Below are positions 1-7,100 of a stretch of DNA of 21,384 bases, in pieces. Position 1 is the first letter of the stretch. Every line of letters starts with the position of its first letter. The stretch comes from a virus, in the IMG/VR virus record IMGVR_UViG_3300020190_002886, positions 1-21,384 of that record; one strand, 5' to 3'. Made by a program: the position numbers and the translations under genes. Below the pieces are notes generated by a model that had not been told where the DNA came from, made no database searches, and was given only the letters and a program-made list of their open reading frames with translations.

Positions 1-2083
1 CCAGTAATACTCTAGGTGCATATAAATCACCTGTCATAGTATCACCAGCTACATTTACAAATCTAGCATCTGATTCAGACTCGGTATAGTATCTATCATC
101 GTGGTTATGTGCAGGAAGAGATGTAAGATAACCTTGAGACTGCACCCAAGTTCTAGTAGCAACAAGGTTGCCAGCCATATAAATATCACCAACTCTATCT
201 ACTCTAAACACTTCAGAGCTTCCTGTTACACCTTGAAATAAATAGTAACCAGAAGAAGAATCCTGCTGAACAGCTTTTATAATAGGTGTTCCTTGTGTAC
301 TAGATTGAAAAGCTATCCATCCAGAAACTGTAGAGTTTACTGTTAAGTAGCCAGCAGAAGCGTGGTTGCCCCAGCTGTATGCGGTGTTCCAGTTGCTAAT
401 GTTAGTTGAAGTAAAGTCACCAGAATTCCATATTTTATACCAAGAAATGTTCGTTGTACTTTGTAAAGTATTTCCGTGATATAACTCGTGACTATTGTAT
501 GATTGAAGCAATGCGCCATATCCACCACTAGTATCCCTTCTTGCTATGATATGATAATATCCGTGAGATGGTAATGGATTTTGATAACTTGATGGCTGAA
601 TCATAGTGGAGTAACCACTAGGCTTATTATAATCAGCAAGTGTAGAAAATAACAGCGTTGGATGAACCGTCTTATTTAACTGTAGTGAATCTCTTTCTGA
701 AACATAAACAGGATCGGTTTCAGTATATGAAGTGAGATATCCAGCGCTTGCATGGTTGCCCCATCCGTAGGCGGTATTCCAATTGCTCTTTTCAGTAGTG
801 GTAATGCTCTTAACGTGAGCCGGAACAGTTGGATCTGTTTCTGTAAAACTTGTTAAGTATCCTAATTGAGCAAGATCTATATTACCAGTAAAAGCAGAGC
901 CTACTCCAGCAAATCGTAGTTCATTACCTTCAAGTTGTACATCTTGAATATAACCATCAGCTGTAGAAATTGTCCAAGATCTATTTGCAGAAAGGTCGTA
1001 AGAAACACCATTAATTGTAAGTGTACGTGACTGTGGAACTTTAGTGGCTATTGAGTTTGTAACCGTCGTTGCAAAGTTTGGATCATCTCCAAGTGCTGCA
1101 GCAAGTTCATTAAGCGTATCTAAAGTACTAGGAGCAGAATCTACAAGATTAGCTATTTGTGTATTTACGTATGTTTGAGTTGCGTAACCAGCCAATGCTG
1201 CTGCAGTAATATAAGCAGAGTCATTGGTAAACATTGAAATGTTACCAGAGACATTTGTTAGAACTCGTGATGTGCTTAGAATCTGAACGTCGTGATGATA
1301 CCAAGCGCCATAGGTTCTAAGTATTCCGCTACCGTTACCATAGTTTAAATAAAGTGTATTACCATTATTTAATCCAAGAACAAAGTGACCACCATCTCCT
1401 CTAAAATATGTCCCAGCTCCGTGCGAGTTATTGCTATTTGACATAGCGAGGTCAAGACCCGGTACATACACATAGTCATTGTATATCCTTAACGTATTGG
1501 TCTGATAGTCTGTACCTAAGTACATATAACTTAATGACGTACCAGAACCACCGTAAGCGCCAAGAGACTTCATTACGGTCCCAGAGCCATTTGCAAATGA
1601 GAACCCGTGTCTAGCCCATCCACCCCAACCGTTGCTGGTTCTAAATAAATAGCCTCCTCCGGTGCTTTCTACAACCGATATTGAATTTGTTGTCGTACTT
1701 CCTCTAGCAACAACCGTAGCAAGGGTATCTACTTCTGTAGGAATTAAAGAAGAAAGGTCAACATTTCCACTAAACGCGTTACCAATACCAGTAAACTGAA
1801 GATCGTTACCGTGTAATGCTACATTTGAGATATACCCATCATTAGATGTAATATATCCTTGAGCTTGAACCCATGCTGTTGTTGCAATAGTGTTTGTATC
1901 AATAGCAAGCGTAACATCACCAGTGCCAGGATCAGCACCAGTGTAAGATGAAATCGTAATACCAGTTGAAGGAGTTACAATGATTTTGCGAATAAGCGCT
2001 TTACCCGCTGCAGAAATGTTTATATCTGAGCGTTCAATGCTTCCATCAGCAATTTGTCTACCTGTTATTTGTGTACTTGCCAT
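1..2083 (-). CDS. Large modular phage tail fibre / receptor-binding adhesin (3' end outside the window)
   Basis: Open reading frame read directly from an ATG at 2081-2083 to the left edge, 694 codons with no stop; the C-terminus lies outside the window. The start reads MASTQITGRQIADGSIERSD, a form typical of phage fibre N-termini. Fibre modules follow in order: a DGYI...GNDLQF unit, a glycine- and asparagine-rich stretch (about 1300-1680), a conserved fibre segment with LVDSAPSTLDTLNELAAALG (about 1040-1170), a second DGYI unit, two WNTAYxWGNHASAGYL repeats, and near the edge HNHDDRYYTESESDARF followed by GDTMTGDL, a widespread tail-fibre repeat type. The missing end probably holds the receptor-binding tip, perhaps with a chaperone or peptidase domain, but this cannot be seen. 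It lies 42 bases after the 188-residue gene, with a weak AAGG about 8 bases before the ATG. The role in host recognition is inferred from the module types; the fibre identity itself is strong. Confidence 0.88.
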   Translation of the reverse strand, partial: MASTQITGRQIADGSIERSDINISAAGKALIRKIIVTPSTGITISSYTGADPGTGDVTLAIDTNTIATTAWVQAQGYITSNDGYISNVALHGNDLQFTGIGNAFSGNVDLSSLIPTEVDTLATVVARGSTTTNSISVVESTGGGYLFRTSNGWGGWARHGFSFANGSGTVMKSLGAYGGSGTSLSYMYLGTDYQTNTLRIYNDYVYVPGLDLAMSNSNNSHGAGTYFRGDGGHFVLGLNNGNTLYLNYGNGSGILRTYGAWYHHDVQILSTSRVLTNVSGNISMFTNDSAYITAAALAGYATQTYVNTQIANLVDSAPSTLDTLNELAAALGDDPNFATTVTNSIATKVPQSRTLTINGVSYDLSANRSWTISTADGYIQDVQLEGNELRFAGVGSAFTGNIDLAQLGYLTSFTETDPTVPAHVKSITTTEKSNWNTAYGWGNHASAGYLTSYTETDPVYVSERDSLQLNKTVHPTLLFSTLADYNKPSGYSTMIQPSSYQNPLPSHGYYHIIARRDTSGGYGALLQSYNSHELYHGNTLQSTTNISWYKIWNSGDFTSTNISNWNTAYSWGNHASAGYLTVNSTVSGWIAFQSSTQGTPIIKAVQQDSSSGYYLFQGVTGSSEVFRVDRVGDIYMAGNLVATRTWVQSQGYLTSLPAHNHDDRYYTESESDARFVNVAGDTMTGDLYAPRVLL
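344..391 (-). repeat. Fibre repeat WNTAYSWGNHASAGYL, copy 2
   Basis: Sixteen-residue repeat in the fibre gene. It differs from copy 1 (734-781) at one residue, S for G at position 6. The DNA of the two copies differs at many third positions, so the likeness is held at protein level. This motif recurs in fibres of phages infecting Bacteroidota. Confidence 0.85.
734..781 (-). repeat. Fibre repeat WNTAYGWGNHASAGYL, copy 1
   Basis: First copy of the sixteen-residue fibre repeat. Both copies are followed by a leucine and threonine (YLT). Before this copy lies a TETDPTVPAHV segment, and TETDP recurs just after it, so the repeat is part of a larger module of roughly 30-40 residues. Confidence 0.85.
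863..958 (-). repeat. DGYI module, copy 2
   Basis: A 32-residue unit running from DGYIQDVQLEGNELRF to GNIDLAQL. It aligns without gaps to copy 1 at 1745-1840. Conserved positions include DGYI, V, L, GN, L, F, G, G, AF, GN, DL and the final L. It probably forms one beta-rich shaft module. Confidence 0.8.
1745..1840 (-). repeat. DGYI module, copy 1
   Basis: A 32-residue unit from DGYISNVALHGNDLQF to GNVDLSSL, near the N-terminal end of the fibre gene. It is the gap-free counterpart of 863-958. Nearly 800 bases of other fibre modules separate the copies, which suggests module duplication or shuffling rather than a simple tandem array. Confidence 0.8.
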
Positions 2084-2125
2084 CTTTGACCTTAAAATTA
2101 ACTTTGACTATTCAGTCATAAGCAA

Positions 2126-2692
2126 TTAGAGCTGTATCTTGTAATCTACAGTAATAAGATCTGACGCAAGTGGTTGATCATAGATTGTCAAGATATTAGC
2201 TCCAGATTCTGAATAATCATAACCAATGCCCTCAGTCATTCTGATACCGTTTATATAGAGTTTGGTGGAACCGGCTATATAAGGCACTTGTGTTCTAAAC
2301 ACTTGGTTAATACCATTTCTGGTACCGATTATATCATAATCATAATCTGTCTCGTCTACTACACTAGATGAATCGGAATATACTAAACCGGTATGATTAA
2401 TTTTTAGTGTACCAGCTCCCAAAGAAGTTAATACAAACTGTCCGGTTATTGTGTGACTACCTACTTGTAGGTGTCTTGCTGAAGTATTACCGTTTGCTAA
2501 AACCTGATCAATATTAATTGTTACAGGTGCAGCGTCAATGTCGTCAAGAATTTGTGTAGAAGTACGATACTTGAGTTCTCCAGAACCAGGCTCCACTACG
2601 GCAAATCGTGTTGCATTTGCACTCAGATTATTAATCTGGTTAACTTGCAACTTACCACCTATGAAAACATCAGATTCAGTTCTTCTCGCCAT
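2126..2692 (-). CDS. Small phage virion protein of the fibre / tail cluster
   Basis: Protein of 188 residues starting MARRTESDVFIGGKLQVNQI and ending in LITVDYKIQL. No enzyme motif is seen. The N-terminal GGKLQVN stretch resembles the beta-strand turns of fibre shafts and echoes GGNLRVIGNLQVDG in the 441-residue neighbour. The C-terminal part (about residues 125-188) has the order NGINQVFRTQ, LYINGIRM, GYDYSESGANILTI, DLITVDYKI, which matches a small beta-sandwich module often found at the end of phage tail and fibre proteins. The start lies 13 bases after the stop of the 441-residue gene with no Shine-Dalgarno sequence, so translation may be coupled. It could be a fibre adaptor, a short fibre or a baseplate part; the exact role is not visible. 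Confidence 0.75.
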   Translation of the reverse strand: MARRTESDVFIGGKLQVNQINNLSANATRFAVVEPGSGELKYRTSTQILDDIDAAPVTINIDQVLANGNTSARHLQVGSHTITGQFVLTSLGAGTLKINHTGLVYSDSSSVVDETDYDYDIIGTRNGINQVFRTQVPYIAGSTKLYINGIRMTEGIGYDYSESGANILTIYDQPLASDLITVDYKIQL

Positions 2693-2705
2693 TACAAGAA
2701 TATTT

Positions 2706-4031
2706 TTAGATTACTACTGCTGTAAATTCTCCTGGGGCAGGTGCATCTGCAAATGTCAATAGAACCTGGTTTGCATTTACAAGAACTACTTCACACTCAA
2801 CTTGTTCACCAGGCATTATTGTAGTATATACCTGTACCAAAACGTGCTCTTCGCCTTTATTATGATCTACTGTAAATGCTACATTAGAACCATCTCCAAT
2901 TAATGCTGTATGTTTAAGAGCTACACTGCTTACAGTTTGTACGTGACCAAAAGTGTCAAAAGTCAAATTCTGCAATACAGACGTTCCAGAATTTGCAGTA
3001 TTTCCTACACTAGAAGTATCAGCATGTTTTACCTCAAGCGTATTAGCAGCGTCATTATATGTAACAACAATACCTACACCAGCAGTGATTGCGCCTAATG
3101 CTGAATCTTGAATAAATTCTACAGAAACATTGTTAGTACTAAGAATGTCATAGTATTCGTTACCATCTTCGGTAAGCGTCCATTTGTCAGAAGTTTCATT
3201 CCAAAGAATTCTAACATTTTCTGCACTACCACGCTCAACTTCAATACCCGCATTTTCAGTTGGTGCACCTGTAACATTACTATTTAATAGAATAATATTA
3301 TCAGCAATAGTTACAGTTTCAGAGTTTACAGTAGTTACTGTACCATCAACCTGCAAGTTCCCAATTACTCTAAGGTTTCCACCAACTTGTGTATTACCAG
3401 AAATATTTGCACCAGCGTTAACTGTAAGAAGACCACCAATTATTGCGGCATCATCAGTTGTAAGTGCTCCTCTGACAGCAGCTGTAAAACCGTCATCATC
3501 AATAATAGAATCAGTAACTTGTTGTGCAGGACCATCCCACTTTATAAGTTTATCGGGAGTAAGTGCATCAGCATTACGTAGTCTAATACTTGGAGCAGAT
3601 CCTTCACCACCACTACCAATAACATCAATTCCTGTATTAGGCGTAATGGTAGCAACATAATCACCTGTAGTATCTGTACCAAGAGCTACACTGTTAGGTT
3701 GTACAGTTGCTTGAATTTCCAAACGTCCTGTAGTATCGTTATAAGCAGCAGTACCAGCTACATCACCTACTAACGCAATAGAATTCAGAGACTTCTGAAT
3801 TTTTGCAAATGCTGTAAGTACAGTATCTGTACTAGTAATTGCAGTTGCAGTTGCAGGGATAGTTAAGTTTGTAAGAACTCTGTCAAGTACAAGGTCTCTC
3901 TGCACACCTTCAGGGTCCATAATTTTTGTAAAGCCATCTTTAAGATAGACTTTTTTAAAGCCAGACCCAGGAGCAGTTGGTGTACCCTGTATCTCGGGTA
4001 ACTGTACTGGGACTAAGAATTTTGATGCCAT
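2706..4031 (-). CDS. Phage tail fibre / whisker-like structural protein
   Basis: Protein of 441 residues built from recognisable fibre modules. The N-terminus (MASKFLVPVQLPEIQGTP) probably anchors it to the virion. Residues about 195-240 hold short repeating beta turns (GNTQVGGNLRVIGNLQVDG). Residues about 233-290 hold TVNSETVTIADNIILLNSN, then GAPTENAGIEVERGS, then WNETSDKW, a series well known from marine-phage and flavophage fibres. Residues about 340-370 carry a GTSVLQNLTFDTFGHVQTVS element. The C-terminal module, about 374-441, has TALIGDGSNVAFTVDHNKG, then VLVQVY, then LLTFADAPAPGEFTAVVI, a common terminal beta domain of phage virion proteins. No catalytic residues are evident. It is the first gene after the 153-base gap with stem-loops, so it may start a separately controlled transcript segment. 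No Shine-Dalgarno sequence precedes it; the leader is A/T-rich. Confidence 0.85.
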   Translation of the reverse strand: MASKFLVPVQLPEIQGTPTAPGSGFKKVYLKDGFTKIMDPEGVQRDLVLDRVLTNLTIPATATAITSTDTVLTAFAKIQKSLNSIALVGDVAGTAAYNDTTGRLEIQATVQPNSVALGTDTTGDYVATITPNTGIDVIGSGGEGSAPSIRLRNADALTPDKLIKWDGPAQQVTDSIIDDDGFTAAVRGALTTDDAAIIGGLLTVNAGANISGNTQVGGNLRVIGNLQVDGTVTTVNSETVTIADNIILLNSNVTGAPTENAGIEVERGSAENVRILWNETSDKWTLTEDGNEYYDILSTNNVSVEFIQDSALGAITAGVGIVVTYNDAANTLEVKHADTSSVGNTANSGTSVLQNLTFDTFGHVQTVSSVALKHTALIGDGSNVAFTVDHNKGEEHVLVQVYTTIMPGEQVECEVVLVNANQVLLTFADAPAPGEFTAVVI

Positions 4032-4047
4032 AATATAAAAGATTTAG

Positions 4048-4057
4048 TTGTCGACAA
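4048..4057. other. 10-bp palindrome TTGTCGACAA upstream of the 441-residue gene
   Basis: A perfect inverted repeat, centred about 20 bases before the start codon. It could be a protein-binding site or chance; in AT-rich DNA a 10-bp palindrome alone is weak evidence. Confidence 0.3.
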
Positions 4058-4070
4058 TAGATATCTTTTC

Positions 4071-4084
4071 AGGAGGTATCTCCT
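4071..4084 (-). other. Small stem-loop AGGAG-ATAC-CTCCT
   Basis: Perfect 5-bp stem with a 4-base loop in the leader of the 441-residue gene, about 40 bases before the start codon. The purine-rich arm AGGAG is locked in the stem, and it is too far from the ATG to act as a ribosome binding site. Confidence 0.4.
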
Positions 4085-4111
4085 AATAATAATATACCGA
4101 ATTCCTGCGAA

Positions 4112-4126
4112 ACTTCTATAAGAAGT
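4112..4126 (-). other. Small stem-loop ACTTCT-TAT-AGAAGT
   Basis: Perfect 6-bp inverted repeat with a 3-base loop, 13 bases downstream (in the minus direction) of the large stem-loop. No run of T follows. It could form part of a compound RNA structure with its neighbours. Confidence 0.4.
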
Positions 4127-4139
4127 AGCTAACTTTTTA

Positions 4140-4177
4140 AGGTGTAGGGGGATGGTTACCCAACCCCCTTTACACCT
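4140..4177 (-). promoter_or_regulatory. Strong RNA stem-loop with GNRA loop just after the 2,232-residue gene
   Basis: In the minus-strand RNA, AGGUGUA pairs with UACACCU, GGGGG pairs with CCCCC, and UGG pairs with CCA. The loop is GUAA, a GNRA tetraloop. The only flaws in 15 base pairs are a 2-base AA bulge and one U-U mismatch. It begins 7 bases after the stop codon of the 2,232-residue gene. What follows is UAAAAAG, not a U-run, so it does not look like a classical intrinsic terminator. A role as an RNase barrier, processing site or partial terminator that lowers or shields one side of the operon is inference. On the plus strand the loop would be UUAC and no gene lies upstream. Confidence 0.7.
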
Positions 4178-4184
4178 ACCCGTG

Positions 4185-7100
4185 TTATTGACTCTTCTGC
4201 ATAATGCTAAGCCGGTAATTAGGATCAAAAAAGTCACGGATATTCTTATAACCTGTTAAGTCTACAAGGTCTTTGTATACTTTAGGTTCACCTTTTTCAT
4301 AAAAACCTACCCGTCTTTGGTAAGTACCTCTTCTGAAAACGCCTGCCATAAAAGTGTCATCTTCAGGATCAGGTCGATCAGCTCCTACTAAATCATAAGT
4401 TCCCATGAGAGCGTATGCTGCTAGATGTTCTGTAGCTTTATATAACTTAAGTCCATCATTAACCAAGTTGGTAACCTGGCTAAAGTTTCTGAGATATTCG
4501 TCAAAACTTCCAATACCAGGGATGGGAGTAAGAGATGCTGTTTCCTGCTTAAGACCCCAGATAAGTCTAATAGCATTTCCTTCAAACATACCCAACTTTT
4601 CATCATCATCTTTTTTACGTCTGACATAGCTGAGTAAGAGTAGAGACACAGCAGTAAGTAAAATACCAGCGTAGAATTCTTTACTCGCTTGAGCTGCTTT
4701 TCTGCTATAAAAAGCATTAACAGGGGAGTTCTTTAAAAGACGAGGACTGAAACCACCCATTAGTAAATGTTTACCCATTTCTTTATATGAGTATAGATTA
4801 CCAATTGCAAGCATTGCACGCCAATATCCCATAGCTGCTTCTTCGCCTTCCCAGTTTGCTCTTAAGTTACCAAGACGGTTGATTGCTTGAGGAACTAAAT
4901 ACTTTTTAAAGAAGTACATCATTTTACCTACAAGTGTTTGTTCAACAGAAGTCATGTCACTTTTTGCATAAGCACCCTGTGCACGGCGAGTTTCAGAATA
5001 AACTATTCTTCTCAGACGTTTTTCGTCATCTTTTGTAAAGTTTACATCCGGTCTGATAGTGATCCTACCATCAGGAGTTTGTGTGTATGCTTCATATGCT
5101 GAAACCATTACTGTATCACCATTGTCATCTTTTACTTCTTCTCTGGTAATTGGATCTATTACAGCAAACTTGTAACTATCCATTACAGCCAGCCAAACAG
5201 TTATACTCACTTCAGTATCACCCTTATCTTGTAAAGCATACGCTAGCTCTTGTATAGAACTAAACTTCTCGGCTAATCTTCTGCTTTTTGAACCAGTTGT
5301 TAGATTAAGATATTTGATATAATCTTTTTGAGCTGGGTTATACATTCTGTAAAGCATTGTCTCAGTAGACAGATTACCAAGTTTTCCCCAATCAGCAAGA
5401 TACTTTCTGAAAAATCCATTGTAACCATAAATCTGAGACTTTGCCCATCTATAATTCTGAACACCGTAGTGTCCAGATGAATGCGTTGCTAAGAATGCCT
5501 GAATGTTACCAGACATAAAGTTCTTAAACTGTGCAGCCACATCAAATCCAAGTCTACCAAAAGATGCAATTTTGAAAACACCATTGAGCGCTTTTTTAGC
5601 TTTTCTATTTGTGTCTTCTTCATATTGACCAGAAATAAACTTGCGTTTTTCAAACTGAAGTAACTCTTCAAGCTTTGAAAGATCTTGGATACGTTTTTTA
5701 TCTGTAGCAGTATTAGAATTTCTAATCTCAAGTTCTCTACGAAAATCTCCAACAAGATTGAGGATGTGCTCCGCAACCGGTTGAACATCAGTCATTGCTT
5801 GGTTGATATAAGATTCAAACAACCATTTAGCACCAGCATTAACAGCATCAACTGTTTGTAAATTAGTGTCATATTGGTCATTAAATCTGAAACGTACAGA
5901 GTCTGGACCCATATCACCATACAAGTTGGTGACAGCATCTTCCTGACTAACTCTTACAGCAAAGAAATTGTCTCTCATTTTAGCAAGTTCACCAGACATA
6001 CCTTTAGTAAATCCTTTTGCAACAATATTTTCTATAAGAGTTGCTTTAGATGCTGGCACTTTATAACCTAATACTTTACCTGTAGTTTTTCTTTGCATAT
6101 CAAAGAACATCTTCATAAACGCATTATAATATGCAAATGCTGATTTGTCCTGCGATAGTTTAACATACTTAGAGTTTATATTATCTGAGTTTTCAAATCC
6201 GGGTAGTACTTCAATAACACCATTTACTATTTTTAATCCTCTTGGTAGTGGTGTACCATCTGCAAGTTCTTGATAGTCTTTATTGTAAGCATCCTCACTC
6301 AATCTTCTGATAGTATATTTACTACTAGGTTTTTGTTCCATATACTGAGGATCTGCGGGAACCCTATCATACAAGAACATTTTTGTTGTTGCAAACTGAA
6401 TATCCTGCTCTAGTATTGAAACATAAGGAGAGTAGTGGTGCTGGTTATACCATTTTCCAAATATTTTTTCTTCTGCTTGAAACTGAACTTCTGCAAATGC
6501 CAAATCAGTACTAGCACTTTCAATACGAATATTATCACCTGCTGCAATAGCATCTTCCAATCTTAACTTAGCATTGTCCATTAAAGACTTCGCTCTAAGC
6601 AAGTTGTTCTTACGCTCTTCGCGTTCCTGCTCATAAAACTTATTTAACCGCTGAGTTGAGATATTTCTAAGCTCAGCACTTAAATCTCTCAATCTGCTTG
6701 CGTCCTCTTCAGTAAGAAATCTAAATATATTAAAAGACTTATTAGCTTCTTTTAAACTTTCAATCTGCTGGGTTATTTTATCTAATTCATTTCTATCTTG
6801 TTCAGACAAATATCTAGGGTCAAATTGACCGTCTCTCTTATAAGGAGACATAATCTGTCTTCTTTTTTCAAACAAGTTAGTAAGTTCAGGATCACCCAAA
6901 CCGGCAGTAATACTTTCTATCTCACTGTAAATTGATTCTAAAGCTTCAAAGTATGCAGTATTTGGTGTTGTAACCATATTTTCCTCCTCCCACTTGCGAA
7001 GCATTTCAGGATTATTTGCATACTCAAGTTTCTTTCTGTTGTATATACGATCAAAAAGATTTTGATTTACGTCATATACAAATAGAGTATTAAGTGCATC

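Larger units (their letters stand above)
4032..4184. other. Structured intergenic gap between the giant virion proteins and the fibre genes
   Basis: The longest non-coding stretch in the window (153 bases). Read on the minus strand it holds, in order, a strong stem-loop (4140-4177), a 6-bp hairpin (4112-4126), a 5-bp hairpin (4071-4084), and the palindromes AGATATCT (4059-4066) and TTGTCGACAA (4048-4057) near the next start. No Bacteroidota-type TAnnTTTG promoter box and no Shine-Dalgarno sequence were found by eye on the minus strand. It probably separates two blocks of the late operon at RNA level. Confidence 0.7.

Noticed and set aside
2084-2125. Mini-frame ATG-ACT-GAA-TAG and a TAATTTTA box on the minus strand between the 188-residue and fibre genes
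   Set aside because: A 3-codon frame has no support as a gene or leader peptide. The box lacks the G of the Bacteroidota TAnnTTTG promoter element and has no clear upstream partner.
3184-3660. Plus-strand open frame of 158 codons
   Set aside because: It lies fully antisense to the 441-residue fibre gene, whose modules are clear. The product is a serine-, threonine- and valine-rich composition typical of a shadow frame, with no recognisable motif.
4071-4076. AGGAGG on the plus strand, a perfect Shine-Dalgarno string
   Set aside because: No plus-strand gene starts at a suitable distance. The string is better explained as one arm of the small stem-loop at 4071-4084.
4140-4177. Reading the large stem-loop as a standard intrinsic terminator
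   Set aside because: Neither strand has a T-run directly after the stem; on the minus strand an A-run follows instead. It is therefore kept as an RNA element of unknown role.
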